Assembly (NCBI GenBank): GCA_022376465.1
Contig: JACDTU010000010.1
Location: 248,001-312,000 of the forward strand
Direction of reading: 5' to 3'
Source: Cubamyces lactineus
Taxonomy: Eukaryota > Basidiomycota > Agaricomycetes > Polyporales > Polyporaceae
DNA: 64,000 nt
Position numbers and translations under genes: made by a program. Below the pieces are notes generated by a model. The model saw nothing but the letters and a program-made list of their open reading frames with translations. It was not told the origin of the DNA and searched no databases. This document shows positions 32,946-45,600 of the stretch, piece after piece; positions within the stretch are counted from its first letter, which is position 1; each line of letters starts with the position of its first letter.

Positions 32946-34763
32946 ATGCAATTTGAAGTTCTGGCCAAGTGCCACACAACCCGCGCCAGGGTCTCGAAGA
33001 TGCGGCTCGCTCGTGAGTTTCTCATGTGATACAGTGCATTCTGGGCTGATCACCGCCTTCAGACGGAGTCACAATGCTGCCCACCTTCATGCCTGTCGCG
33101 ACTCAGGCGGCCATCAAGGGTCTGACACCACAGCAAGTGGAGGCACTTGGCGTGAATCTCATCCTCAACAACACATATCATCTCAACCTCAGGCCCGGTA
33201 TAGAAGTTCTCAAAGAGGCCGGGGGCGCTCACAAATTTCAAGGATGGAACCACAACCTTTTGACTGTATGCTTGCGTTGTACCTAGAAGATACTCGCTCT
33301 TGACGAGACCCCCAGGATAGCGGAGGTTTCCAGCTCGTCTCCCTGAGCAAGTTCACCAAGATCACTGAAGAGGGCGCGCTCTTTGCCAGCCCTTTCGATG
33401 GAAAGCCTACTATGCTAACAGTAACGTATCATCTTATCTCATCTGCAAAGCGGGGACTCACAACATCCCCAGCCAGAGGAGAGTACATCTATACAACACG
33501 CGATAGGCGCGGATATCATCATGCAATTGGATGACGTAGGTTTGTCATTCATCAGTAGAGCACTGTCATATGTGTCCTAATCTATTTTTGCAGTATCCAG
33601 CCTTACTGTAGGACCTCGAGTGGAAGAAGCGATGTGGAGGACCATTCGATGGCTAGATCGGTGCATCGAATTCCACCAAAAGTCCGGGAGGGATGACGTG
33701 CAAAACCTGTTCGCAATCGTCCAGGGTGGCTTGGATCCAGGACTCCGTGACAAGTGCCTAGATGAGATGATTGCACGTAAGGACAGAGTCGCTGGCTATG
33801 CGATAGGCGGTCTGAGCGGCGGTGAAGAGAAAGGTATGCGTAGTATTGAGCATATTCCTTGACGTACTGACGGAGACCTTTCGCAGACATTTTCTGGAGA
33901 GTGTACGTCACGAATCACACGTTTTAGAGGATCAAACTCACTTCTTGCACAGAATCAAGCAGTGTGCGGATAAACTTCCGGAAGATCGTGGGTTCAAATC
34001 ACTCTGTAATGCGCAAGCTTATCTACTAATATGAACAGGTCCACGGTATTCTATGGGTATCGGCTTCGCGGAGGGTATGTTAGACCATACTTGTGGCGAT
34101 CCTCTTTGGCTTAAGATTGTATAGATTTGCTGGTGTGTGTTGCCCTCGGAGTCGACATGGTTCGTATAAGTTGCGTCTATCCAATCGAAAGATTCTGACT
34201 TGCGAGCAGGCAGATTGCGTGTTCCCCACACGAACAGCAAGGTTCGGGGTTGCGCTAACATCAAAAGGCCCTTTGAACTTGCGTACGTACACATCACGCG
34301 TCGGCAGCTCGAAGACATGTGCTCACACACAGTCATGTAGGCTTGAGCAAGCACGCTGCCGACATGGGACCAATTGAGGAGGGATGCCCTTGTCCCACAT
34401 GTGCCAGTGGCACTTCGCGTGCAATCCTCCACCACAACGCAACCCTCGAGACCGCAACAGCCCATGGTAAGATTTCCAGCACACTGCAGTAGTTTCAAGA
34501 CCGCTGAATCTTGTATAGCGATCACACAACACAACCTTGTATTCCAAGCTAGAATCATGGGAGGTGCACGAGATGCAATAATCAACGGCACATTCCCAGA
34601 TTACCTAAAGAACTTCTTCGCCAACTACTTCGGAGACGCAGGCTACCCTGAGTGGTGCGTCAACGCACTGAGGAGTGTAGGAGTGGACTTGCTCGAAGGT
34701 CGGCCTGATGTCAAAGTGATATCCGGGGATGGGGCAAAGTGGGAATACTCCGACGCAGCATGA
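32946..34763 (+). CDS. QTRT1: Queuine tRNA-ribosyltransferase catalytic subunit
   Basis: This enzyme exchanges guanine-34 for queuine in the wobble position of tRNA-Tyr, -His, -Asn and -Asp, working with the accessory subunit QTRT2. The start gives [20 protein letters not shown], followed by [40 protein letters not shown], the substrate loop [68 protein letters not shown] and [12 protein letters not shown]. After introns come [22 protein letters not shown] and [12 protein letters not shown], which holds the catalytic Asp. The zinc site region [13 protein letters not shown] and a C-terminal helix block complete the protein. All family motifs are present, so it should be active. I checked three introns: EDR-PRYSMG, FAE-DLLVC and VDM-ADCVF join in frame. 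Confidence 0.93.
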
Positions 34764-34816
34764 TATAACCCTCGTAGACATTACGGATACAAAGTAGTGT
34801 GTACACCGAAATACGC

Positions 34817-37800
34817 TCATCGCTTGCCTTTCTTGCGACTCGGACGAGCGTTCTTCGCCTTCCTTTGCTCTGCAATCTTGCGCGCCTTGCGGATTTGGTC
34901 CACAGTCTTGAGCTCGTTCTTGACCTTTCCGAGGGGCTTCCCTCCAAACCGCACTCCCTTCTTCCCGTGCGCCTTCAACGGCCCATCCTCTCCGCCTGCT
35001 TCCTTCTCCGAAGCCTTGAGCTTCTTGACCTTGGTCTCATAGTCCTTCCGGAGCTTGTCAAGCGGTTTGGGTGCGACAACCTGCTTATGCCGATATTTCC
35101 GACCACCAGGTCCATATGCGCTGCCCCGTCTCGGCCCCTCGGCCTCGGCCTCCCCGACACGGGGAATGCTGACACGACTCTTTGCCTTCCACTCGTCGAA
35201 TCGACCGCTGCGGTACGTCGCAGGCAGCTTGGCACCGCTTTCTGTCTTGACCATCTTCACATTGTCCGCGCCTTCGCCGGTACCCCTGACGAACTTCTTT
35301 TTCTTCTTGTCCCACTTCATCTCCCGGCGCTGGCGTTCCTGGGCGGCAGCCTCGTCGCCGGTCAGCTCGAACGCAACGTTCTTCGCCTGCTCGGCGAAGC
35401 TCGCGCCGTCGCGGAGCGAATAGCTATCAAGGCGCTTTTAGTCGGCGGCAGACAGGAATGCGCGCAAGGATTACATACCCCTTCTCGGTGTCGGCGTCTT
35501 TCTGATAGTGAGACATGTAGAACTCTGAGTCCCGGAACTTGCCACCCTTGCCCTTCTTGCCCACAGTGTCGAAAACGGCCTATCGTAGCCTTGTGTAAGT
35601 TTTCGCCCGAGTGACCGAGTAATGACATAACATACTGCAATATCGTCCTCGTCAGCCATCTCCGGGGCTTCGCCATCGCTATGATCCTGGACGTGGACGG
35701 TCTCCTCATCCACCGCCATGGCCGCAGCCGAAGTGGAAGCCAAAGAGGCGCGCTGCGCCGCCTTGCTCAGGGCCTTTCGCCGCTGCTTCATGAGCTGAGC
35801 CGTCTCCGCGTTGCCCCTCGCGCCAATCTCCAAAATCGTCTCCGCGGGTCGGAAGGAGTCGACGACCTTGAGCAGCGCGCGCCTCTTGGCCTCCTCGGCG
35901 AGCTTTGCCGCGACGTCGGGGTTTCTCCGCAGGAAAACGGGGTGCGTGGTAGACTCCGTACCCGCGTATCCCCAACGCCCATCCTTGAGCATGCCCTTGG
36001 TCTTTTGGTAGCTCGCCGGGCTCGCCTTGCCCTTGCTCCGCTCGTACATGCTCTGACCTTTCTTCATGACATCACGTAACGAGGGCAGGCTGTGATTCTC
36101 CTCGTCAAGTTTCTTGATGTATTCCACCTCTTCGTCAACCCTGTCCCTGTCCAAAGGTCCGAGGATCAGGGATTCCGTGTAGACCTGGTCACCGCTCCCG
36201 GTGACCTCGCTCTTGACCGGCCGCCCGAGGAAGAGCTGCAAGTCGAGCAGATACGGCAGTTCAGCAGCCGTAACAAACGACCACGCCCATCCTTGGCGGC
36301 CCGCACGAGCGGTACGCCCAACACGGTGGACGAAGACCCTGGCACCCTGAGGAAAATCGTAGTTGACAACGTTCTCCAGAATAGGGATGTCGATACCGCG
36401 GGCGGCAACGTCAGTCACCACAAGGATGTTCGTGCGTCCGCGGCGGAATTGGTCCATTTGTTGGGTACGAGCGGCTTGGTCTAGAGAACCGTAGATGTGG
36501 GATACAGAATACCCAGCGGTCGTGAGAAGGGTGGTCAGGTACTCGACGTGGTGCTTGGTCGCGGCGAAGATCAGCGTCTGGTGGGGGGCGATTGCGTGCT
36601 CCGAATACTTGACCTTCGCTTTGCCCTTGCCCTTCTTGTCGCCCGCGCTACCTTCCTCATTTTCAGGGGCGGGGCTGCCGAACGGGACACCAATCACGTC
36701 ACGCAGCAAGACGAGCAGGCAAGCGTCCTTTTCGGTCTGCTTCACAGAGAAGAAGGCCATCCGCAAATCGGAACTAATCTTTTGCTCTGCGTCTAGTCGG
36801 ACAAGCTTCGGATTCTGGAGGCCGGCCTTGGCAAACTCTACGAGCGACTTGGGGAGGGTAGCTGAGAAGAGCAGGGTCTGGCGGGTGGGAGGCAGGCGGT
36901 GCAGAATTTCGGTCAACGCAGTCTGGAAACCCATCTCGAAGAGACGGTCAGCTTCGTCGAACACCACGTATTGCACGGACTTGAGGTCAAGATTCATCTC
37001 GACAATGAGGTGGAGCAATCGGCCAGGTGTCGCAATGATACTAGATATGATTGTGAGCGAAATCCTGGCATTGAGCAGAAGAGTGACATACACATCCGGG
37101 TTGTTCGAAATCATCTCGAATTGCTCGTCCAAGCTCTCACCACCAACGACAAGACCCCACCTAAGACCCTGTCCCTTCTTCCCATCGTCTGCGTCCTTGT
37201 CGCCTGCGTGGTCTCCTTCGCCAGCATGCCATCCACGCGCAAGCTCCTTTCCGACCTTGAGGATCTGGAGGGCAAGCTCACGAGCGGGGAGCAAGATGAG
37301 AGCCCTAGCACCAAAAGCAACGGAATGCCTTCCACCAAGGCGTTGCACCAGGGGTATCATGTAGGCCAGAGATTTTCCAGAACCTGTCCGAGCCATACCA
37401 ACGAGGTCGCGAGGCGGGTTTGATAGAAGAGCAGGAATAGCCAGACGTTGGATAGGCGTAGGTATACGGTACCCTTGCAAAGTAAGAGAACGCAGAAGCC
37501 ATGGATACAGACCTAGCAAAATGAGAACAATACTTGTTGCTTAGTTTCCTGCTAAACATTGAATGAAAATATGCGTACCCATGCTCTGGAAACTCCCTCC
37601 GCCGATCTCTCCCTTGGCAATCTTCGCCTTGCCTTTCGTCTTCTTGAGGAGCTCTGTGCCCTCCTTCACGTCTCGCTTAGTGATAGATTCCCTGATGAAC
37701 TCTTGCAAGTCGTCATCGTCGTCATCGTCTTCCTGTGGATTCAGCCGAGGCGTGATCTTGGGTCGTTTTCCTGTCAGCGCAGAAGAAATGTCGACTTCGT

Positions 37801-37882
37801 CCTCAGAGTTAGCAAGCGAGACTTCCGAATACCCGTCGTCTGAGTCAACAGATTCGGAGTGTTTCCGTTTTGCGGGGGCCAT
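34817..37882 (-). CDS. DBP10: DBP10, DEAD-box ATP-dependent RNA helicase
   Basis: Dbp10/DDX54 is a nucleolar helicase needed for 60S ribosomal subunit maturation. The N-terminus MAPAKRKHSESVDSDDGYSE is acidic and basic mixed, with a run of seven Asp. Helicase motifs are in order: Q motif GYRIPTPIQRLAIPALL, motif I ARTGSGKS, Ia PARELALQ, Ib ATPGRLL, II VFDEADRLFEMGF, III LLFSATLP, IV LIFAATKHHVEYL, V TNILVVTDVAARGIDIP, VI HRVGRTARAG. The DBP10-specific C-terminal domain is clear: VRGTGEGADNVKMVKTESGA and LPATYRSGRFDEWKAKSRV, then a very basic tail ending RPSRKKGKR. One intron interrupts the stretch between NNPDV and IIATPGR, and another precedes YSLRDGASF. The stop lies 53 bp from the QTRT1 stop, so the 3' UTRs probably overlap. 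Confidence 0.95.
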
Positions 37883-38751
37883 CGTAACGCTAGCCCAACG
37901 AGAAGGGAAAACAGAGGATGAACGTGAGCGTGGAGGGGGAGCAAATGCTGCTACAAGTTGCGAGGCTGAGCGCGCGACGCTCGATCGCCGTGATTCCAAA
38001 AAATGGATTATGTCAGCATGCTGTCCTGATATAGGAATTCCCGACTGATGGGATTGATGCGCCTCCTCTACGATGATCTCGATCTGGGGAAAACCACTAC
38101 GTTGCACCGTCGTGTTCATGTGGTTGGGTGCACTACACACACATTCTGAGCGGTGGTGGTCCAAATACTGCCATGAACGGGTCATTGTTGAAGTTACTTA
38201 GACACCCCTGTGTTTCTTGAGGAGGTACGTTATGAACTCAGGATGTCTCTGCGTGTATACTGCCAGAGGACGTCCAAGTTCCTGCCCACGACGGCCACAA
38301 TCTACGAGCCCCCACAGCCTCATACATCTCTTCATGAGTGGTTCAGCTGATCAGCTGCGTACAGGTGCAGTCAAACGTTCACGGGGCCTTTCACATAGCA
38401 TGTGCGTGCCAACTGACGTCTCTTCAGGAGCACATTCACTCACAGTCGCTTCTCTCGCTGCACAGAGAAGTCTTCTTCACGCTATCGCTGGACACCGCGC
38501 GGGAGCGAGTGGATCCCGCGAGTGCTTCACAGGGCCAGGATGGCTCTTCTTCTCCATTCCTGCATTGCATCCAATGGTGCCTTTCGAGTACTCATGGCCG
38601 CGTGCCAGAATAGCTGCCTATGGGGAAATGGTGGACTCGCCCTAGTCACAGATGGCCAGGCTTGTACCTGCCATAGATTTTAACCTCGGTCGTCCAGCAG
38701 GTGCTGTACTTATAGCAGCAGTCCATGGGATAGAGCGAGGAGGTCGCATCT
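37883..38751. other. Divergent intergenic region
   Basis: 869 bp lie between DBP10 (minus) and the MFS permease gene (plus). A long frame at 38217-38645 (+) has no motif and crosses the region without splice support. TACTTATAGCAG at about 38707-38718, some 40 bp before the permease start, could be a weak TATA element. Confidence 0.45.
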
Positions 38752-40632
38752 ATGCCTCCGCTATCTCCCATGATCCTCAACGAGCTGGCCCCTCTTCCGC
38801 TCGACCTTGACGACTCGGACCGCTCCGAGAAGGGCGAGAAACAGCCGTCCATCCATCAATATGAGCATGTCGTCGAGAGTGCAAGTTCCATATATCAGGC
38901 AGACGTTGACGCAGAGCGCAGGTGAGCCTTAATCTCAGGGTAGAGTGCCTCCCGTGTGTAACCCGGGAGTTCGTGTCGCGTCGAACAGATTGGTCCGGAG
39001 ACTGGACATGCGCGTCATCCCTGCATCAATGTTCCTCTACTTCCTGTGCTGCATTGACAGGTTCAATATCGTGCGTAACAATCTCCCACTGTGCATTGAC
39101 CGCTAATATCATACCGATTCGGGATAACGTACAGGGCAATGCCAAGATCCTGAACAGCGACACAGGCGACTCCTTGGCCCAAACTCTCCGCCTCTCAGAT
39201 CACCAATACCTCATCGCCCTCATGGTTTTCTTCATCGCCTACGCCATCTTCGAGACGCCCTCGAATTACCTGCTGAAGAAATACAGGCCCAGTCGCTGGT
39301 TGGCGTTCCTGATGCTCATGTGGGGCGCCATGACCATGATCATCGCCGCCTGCCAGAACTTTGCAAGCCTCGTCGCACTGCGCTTCCTCCTCGGGGCGTT
39401 CGAAGCGGGCCTCTTCCCGGGCATCGTCTACTGCCTCACTTTCTGGTACAAGCCCAACGAGCGCGCGGTCCGCGTCGCCCTCATAGTCGCCTGCGCGACC
39501 CTCGGCGGTGCGTTCGGCGGAGCCATCGCGTTCGCCGTCGGGAAGATCAACGGCGCGCGTGGGCTCGAAGCGTGGCGGTGGCTCTTCATCTTCGAAGGCG
39601 TGCCCTGCTGCGTCTGCGCCATCTTCACCTACTTCATCTTCCCAGACTATCCCGAGACGGTCACGTGGCTGTCCCCAGAAGAGCGCGAGCTGGCGACCGA
39701 GCGCATCCGGGGAGTCGCGTCGCTTGGGCACCACAAGCTGACCTGGAAGGAGGCGCGGGAGACGCTCGTGGACTGGCGGCTGTACGTGCACTACCTGCTG
39801 TTCATCGCGTTCTCCGTGGGCTTCGCGAGCATGTCGATGTTTGCGCCGACGATCGTGCAGGGGCTGGGGTACGAGGGGCTCAGCGCGCAGCTCTTCACGG
39901 TGCCGCCGTACGCGATCGGATTTCTGGTGTGCGTGGCCGTCGCCTGGGTGTCGGACAGGTACGAGATGCGCGCGCTGGGGGCTGCGTTCTCGTTCTTCGT
40001 CTGCGCCATCGCCTTCCTAATCGAAGGTGAGCGCGCCCCTCTTCCATGACCGCTGGCCAAGTGTCGTTGTTCTGTTAATGGTAGAAGCTGACTTGATCTC
40101 TGCTTCCATGGTGCCGCTGCGTCAGCTCTATTACCCCCGACGGCGTTCGTAGCACGCTATGGCGTCCTGTGTGTCGCGCTGCCGTTCGCGTTCGCGATCT
40201 CGGCGCCGTGCCTGAGCTGGCTCACGGCGAACTTGCGAAACACCGGGGCGACCACGCTCGCAGTGCCCCTGAACGTGTCCATCGCGACGATTGGCCAGAT
40301 CACTGGTGAGTAGTCACCCTATTCTTCGTTCGTGCGTTCGCAGCGCGATTACATCTCGCTGTGCGGTCTGTTCGGTGTTCTGTTCCCTCTCTCCGTCTGT
40401 GAACGTTGGCGACATAGGGTGCTGACGATACGCGTGTGTGCATGCATCGATGTCATGATGCACCATAGGGACGTTCATCTACAAGAGCTCGGAGGCGCCG
40501 GCATTTCCGACGGGCCATTATACAAATGCGGGTTTCATGTTCGCCGGGGCCGCTTTTGCGCTGGGCTTGAGAGCTTTCTATGTGCGCCGAAATCGTGAGC
40601 TGGCCATGGGCGAGCCGAGGTGGCGCATGTAG
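38752..40632 (+). CDS. MFS permease, anion:cation symporter type (Dal5-like)
   Basis: This is a plasma-membrane proton symporter of the allantoate/nicotinate/pantothenate permease family; the substrate cannot be read from sequence. The start codes MPPLSPMILNELAPLPLDLD, a hydrophilic acidic tail. After a short intron it continues LVRRLDMRVIPASMFLYFLC, CIDRFNI and GNAKILNSDTGDSLAQTL, the characteristic first helix with the (L/I)DR.N.GNA motif. The helices are easy to follow: YLIALMVFFIAYAIFETPSN, WLAFLMLMWGAMTMIIAACQ, FLLGAFEAGLFPGIVYCLTF, WRWLFIFEGVPCCVCAIFTY. The second half includes YVHYLLFIAFSVGFASMSMF, NTGATTLAVPLNVSIATIGQ and the C-terminal FMFAGAAFALGLRAFYVRRN. GC content rises sharply inside this gene compared with its flanks. 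Confidence 0.9.
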
Positions 40633-42642
40633 GATGTATTGTGAAGGGGCGGATTCAGAGAAACCCAGGGTCGATACCGGTGCGAGTACCTGCGTGCGCT
40701 GTCTCTGTCTTTCTCCGGCTATGTCGCGTGACGCGGGGGTAGGTCGCAGGTCGAGATGCGTGTACGGATGGCCCTCCGATCTGTGCGGGTTTTGCGGGAA
40801 GATGCGTACGAGGTGCGCCCAAGAAGTTGTATAGGATCGCGTCGAATTGCGTTTAGGTCATCCTCGAGTCCCTTGTTAGGCTCAGCGCGGTGGGCGGGTG
40901 ATCTCGATGCTACATAACGTGACAGCGCCGGTGTGCTAGCGGCATACACTACATCTGCAGTCCTGATCCCTGAACGACTGCAGTATCAGTGATTCGCCGG
41001 GGGTCGCATCCAGGAACGAACACTACACGGCGCACCCACATATCCACACGTACCTTGAAGCGAAGCAACACTGGAGAGTTGTGGACCACAACTCTCCAGG
41101 TATTTGGATATCGGGATCACGAGTAGGCGGCGAGGGCGGAATTCGCTACCACGACCCGATTTTGTCGGCGCACTCGTCGCCGCTTGGCGGTCTTACCACG
41201 GCATGACGACAGGTATGTCTTCACGGGCGCACATAGAATCCGGATGCGTCCCCTCCGGACGAGGAGGGCTCGGAATACGCCGCGGCGCTGTTGAGAGACT
41301 GAGAGACTGAGCGAGGCGGAATTGGATATTCGTTGCAGCATCCCAGCGCGGATAGAAAAATCACATTGAGCGAGGAGTCCGTGTCTCGGACCCGCACGAG
41401 TGGCCGGTAATGTTATGCGGGCGTGCATCGTCGTCGCCGGTCTCGATGGGAGAGACGACGGCGCCCGCAGATCGACGGTGCGCCGCTGCTCAGACGTGTT
41501 GCAGGTCCCCGGAGCCAAGGGTTTCTCGGATGAGCGAAAACAGCGATCGTACTGTCAGCAACGCGCGCCGGAGCGCACTATGCTGTGGACGTCAATTTGA
41601 GCGAGCTCGAGACATTCTTCCGTCGCAGTCGCAGGTCTAGTGTGGCAGCGTTGTCGTCGTACTGACAGAGTCGCCGCGACGGACGTGCGCGTCGCGTCGG
41701 ACGACCGTACCCGGGCTAAACTAGGCTCGGAGGTACGGGCGCCCCGCACCGAGAGGTTGCGTTGATCCGTCGCTGTCAGACTAATGCCGTACGTCAATAT
41801 CCCATCGGACGGCCGCTGGTCGACGTCGAGGCGGTGTGTAGGAGAGTCGACGGCGTTTACCCATTGACATAGGTGAAGTGAGCTGAGGATGAATGTCTTT
41901 AGGCCGATGGTTAAGCTTGGTTAAGGCGATGGCGCTGAGCCAGGGACGCAAGGAAGCTCAGGGCGGTAACAGGAAGACAACGGATAGGGAATTGTGGGCT
42001 CAGGCGGCGGGGTGGGCCCTGGTGAGGGCCATGCTGATACGAACGTAGAGCTTGCCGTACGAATTGGTATGTGTTATGTACCGTCGAGCGAGCATGGCGG
42101 GACCTGGACCGGGCGGAGTAGAGAGTTACGGACAGGGTAGTTCGGACCGCATGGAAGTACTGCGGGATGTGATAGGGCGGGAGAGTTGGGATGCTAGCGT
42201 TGTTGGGTGGGATCTGGATCGAGCGACGTGCCGGCGCGAGCGGTCCATACAGTCCATGCTGGGCAAGTATGTGGTCGCCTGGACAGTGCCCCCCGGGGAT
42301 GGGCGCTGGGTGTGGAAGATAACCGGGATTTCGAACGCAGAATCGGTGCGGTGATTGGTGAGCGGGCGATGGGGGTAGAGACTATTATGATACTGTAATG
42401 GTGCTGAGTGGAAATATAAAGCGTTGAGGAGTGAAACACGGGTGGGTGCCATATTGGGGACAAGAGCGGGGCCACGTGGGAAGGGAGTGCATGTCCTCGT
42501 CCTTCTTCAGCTTAGCCTTCCCCCGTCCTCGTCCTCGTCCGCCAGCTGCCCTCTCCCCCTCCTCCCTCCGCGTATGTTTTCCTCCTGACACTCCTCGCCC
42601 ACCTCGGTCTTTCTCCTCCAATAACGCCTCTTCTCTTTTTCC
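40633..42642. other. 2-kb region without a recognised gene
   Basis: The longest frame is 133 codons (41117-41518, minus), Arg/Ser-rich and without motif, and I do not call it. The region contains a perfect 29-bp palindrome (41071-41099, listed separately) and a short GAGAGACT repeat near 41290. From about 42480 it becomes a C/T-rich leader running into the next gene. Confidence 0.5.
41071..41099. repeat. Perfect 29-bp inverted repeat
   Basis: CTGGAGAGTTGTGG, a single A, then CCACAACTCTCCAG: 14-bp arms without a mismatch. The flanking bases (A at 70, G at 100) do not extend the symmetry and show no target-site duplication. It could form a hairpin in RNA or a cruciform in DNA, or be the binding site of a dimeric regulator. 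It lies about 440 bp downstream of the permease stop and 1.5 kb upstream of the next gene. Confidence 0.85.
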
Positions 42643-45600
42643 ATGTTTCATTTCAGACGCGACCCTCCGCCCCAGTCTCGCCAGCCCGAAAAGCCTAGGT
42701 CCCGCACCCGATCGCTTTCTACGCGCTCGGTCTCTTCATCTGCTCCCTCTGCCGCCTCCGCCGCTGCAAACCTCCATCTCCTCCCTCGCCGCGCTCCTCT
42801 TGCGCCCCTTGATCCCCAGTCCACAAACGGCTCTCTTGCTGCTCTTGACGATCAGATGTCCTCCGCCTCGTCGTCATCTGCGTTCCTAGGTTACAATCCT
42901 GCCGACGACTCTCGCGACCCCGACCGCGCTCGTTACAATATTGGTAGAGCCATCATCCCTCGTGCCAGCCTTGATGAGTTCAGCGGCAATCTCCCCTCCT
43001 CTTCGAGGCGCAGATCCATTCCCAACCAGTGTGTAAACTTTCCACATCTCCCGCTTTTCTCGACACCCATATACCTCTTTCAGAGCCCAAAGTAGCACGA
43101 CCGTGTCCCGTCCACCCCAGCTCCAGCAACGACCCCTCCCACGACGTGCAACCCATACGCCTTCCTCTTCTATCACCTCTTCCCGACGAACCTCCCTTCC
43201 CACCATTCTGCATCAGTCGGCAAGCAAGACGGGTCCGTCACCACCGACCGCCTCCACCACCATCAACGACAATGCCAATTTCCTGACCGCTTCTGACGAC
43301 ATATACTCGAACCTCTCGACCTTCACCTTTGGTGCAGCGCGCCCAGTCTCCTCCTCGCGCCGTACAGAGCATATAAGCCCCTTCACCGTCAACTCGTCTA
43401 ACGGGCCGGATCGAACCCCTCGCCCGTCCGTATCAGGCCCCAGTAACGGCGTGCGGCCTCCCAGGGCTCAACCTACTGAGGACGCCGATATCGAAGACGC
43501 AGACGAAGCAGCGCGGCAGACCAGAGCAAAGATGCGTGCGATAGACGACGGCACTCGTAGGCCCTCTCTTCCCACCAATGCGCACTCAGGGCCGTCATCG
43601 TCCAATGCACCTTCTCCCCGCCACGAGACCGATTCCGAGGCGGAGCCAGACTCCGCAGCGTACGACGATGGAGAAGAGCTCGATACCGACGTCGAGTTCG
43701 ACTATCGCAACTTCTCGCGAGAAGACGTCTCTGACGCGATTTCCACCCATACGTTCGGCGGGCCAGCCGTCGATCCGTACTCCCCAAGCCGGGTGACTGG
43801 AGACGAAAGGCTAAGCATCGCGATGAGTCTCATCGAGCAGGACGACGAGGATGATCGTATGGACCCGGGTACGTCCTCTCCTGTCACATTCGCCCGAATA
43901 CGCGACAGCAGTGGAGAGTCGAGTTCGAGCCCTGTCTCCTCGCCCTCTCACTCTCGTCGCGGAAGTGTGCCGTGGAACATCCCTGGCGTTGCGCCGGGCC
44001 CGGTACGGGACCGCGAGGATAGCGAAGCGACGATCCTCGCCGGAAGGCGTATGAGTCGTAGCCTAAATGACGACCTTGGGCATGTACCCACCCCGGCCGC
44101 GTCTGTACAAGCGACCAGCCAGCCCACTACCCGCTCCGACTGGCGCAATCTGGAAGCGCAGGTGCAGGCGCAGACACAAGGCGAACAGCCCGAACAGCAG
44201 GAGGAGAACCAGCCCCCGGAAGCGAGTACGAACGACGCCTACGAGGGCTTCAACCTGCAATACGTCCTCGGCGACCCTCTCAGGCGGTCCTGGTCGTCCG
44301 GCGCGCCTTCCTACATCGCGCCCGGCTCAGACTCGCGACGAGGATCAATCGCGCCCTGGGAATCACATTCGATCTCCAGCGGGCGGCGCTCGAGCACGAC
44401 CACAATGAGCGACGACGCGTTCACCTCGCAACTCCGCAAGCTGGATCAAGGCTATAAGCGACGACGCGAGGAATGGAGTTTCAGGAAGGAGAACGCGGAT
44501 GGTCGCCCGTCAAGCGCCGCGTCGCGGTCTGGCCGGCCGGCGATCCACGAGCTGTGGCGGCACGAGTACGTGGGCAGGTTCAAGGTTGACAAGCAGTGGA
44601 CAGAACGTACGGCGCGCATCTCCGCTTTCCATTGCTTGAGTTTGCTGACGTCTCTATATATTACCAGATCCCAACAAGGCGCCGACGCAGCGGATCAATG
44701 TCCGTCATATTATGGACCCCTTCTCGCGGGGGAACACACGTGGTGGACCTCACTCAATCATCCATCGGCACTCTCGCGCGGTCGCGTTCAGCATCTTCCG
44801 CAAGTACGGGCTGTTCGGACACTCTAACCAGCGGCCAGGCGGCACTTCGTTCCATGTCCACACGAGCGGAACGATCCTCCTCGCGCCGATGGACGTCCAG
44901 ACGCAATTTACCAGCACGCGTACTACGAGCCAACTCAACACGTACGGCCATCTCAGTGAAGGGACGCCAACCCGGTCTAGCAACCGAGATCCTACCGGGC
45001 GGGAGGCGACCAAGGAGAAGGGTCGTGAGCGGTCCAAGGACAAGGAAAAGGAGAAAGAGAAGGAGAAAGGGAAGAGTAAGGATGAGAAGCGCAAGTCGAG
45101 CCAGAAACGGTTCACCGTTTCCGGTGCGAAGTCGGACAATAGCCAGACGACGAGCCAGACGACTAGCATGAGCAGCACGACGAGCTCTGTCCAGAAGGTG
45201 ACCGACGATGAGCGTTCCTCTAAGCGCTACAACTCCGAGCCCCCGTCCGCTCCCGTGTCTCCCACTCTCCAGAACTCGTCCTTCTCTGCGATCGCGACGA
45301 CTAGCTATGCGCCCTCCATCACGACAGCTACCGCCGTTTCTCTACGCGAATCATTGGACACTCGCTCTCCCTCTTCCTCATTCGACGTCACGATGTCTCC
45401 CGGTGATCGTCTGGCTCCTTCTATCGCTCGAATGCCTCTGCGCGAGGATGACATGGACTTGGATGATGACGATGAACGCACGCTTGCTCCACGAACCTCC
45501 CATGCTGAGGCGTTTGCAACGCTCGACTCTGGACGCATAGAGTACATCCGGGGACGCACCGATCACCATGTCGACGACCATCCCGGAGGAGGCTTGATCG

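Noticed and set aside
33985..34015. GGGTTCAAATC, similar to a tRNA T-arm/B box
   Set aside because: It lies inside a QTRT1 intron, and no acceptor stem or anticodon arm can be folded around it. A similar GTTCGAATCC at 21223 is inside a HOB3 intron.
38922..40049. Long open frame starting at 38922 taken as the permease start
   Set aside because: The real first exon starts at 38752 (MPPLSPMILNELAP) and splices at about 38920; the 38922 start is inside the intron.
41117..41518. 133-codon minus-strand frame next to the 29-bp palindrome, looking like a gene with a terminator hairpin
   Set aside because: Arg/Ser-rich composition as expected of GC-rich random frames, no motif, no introns or promoter; hairpin terminators are not used by RNA polymerase II.
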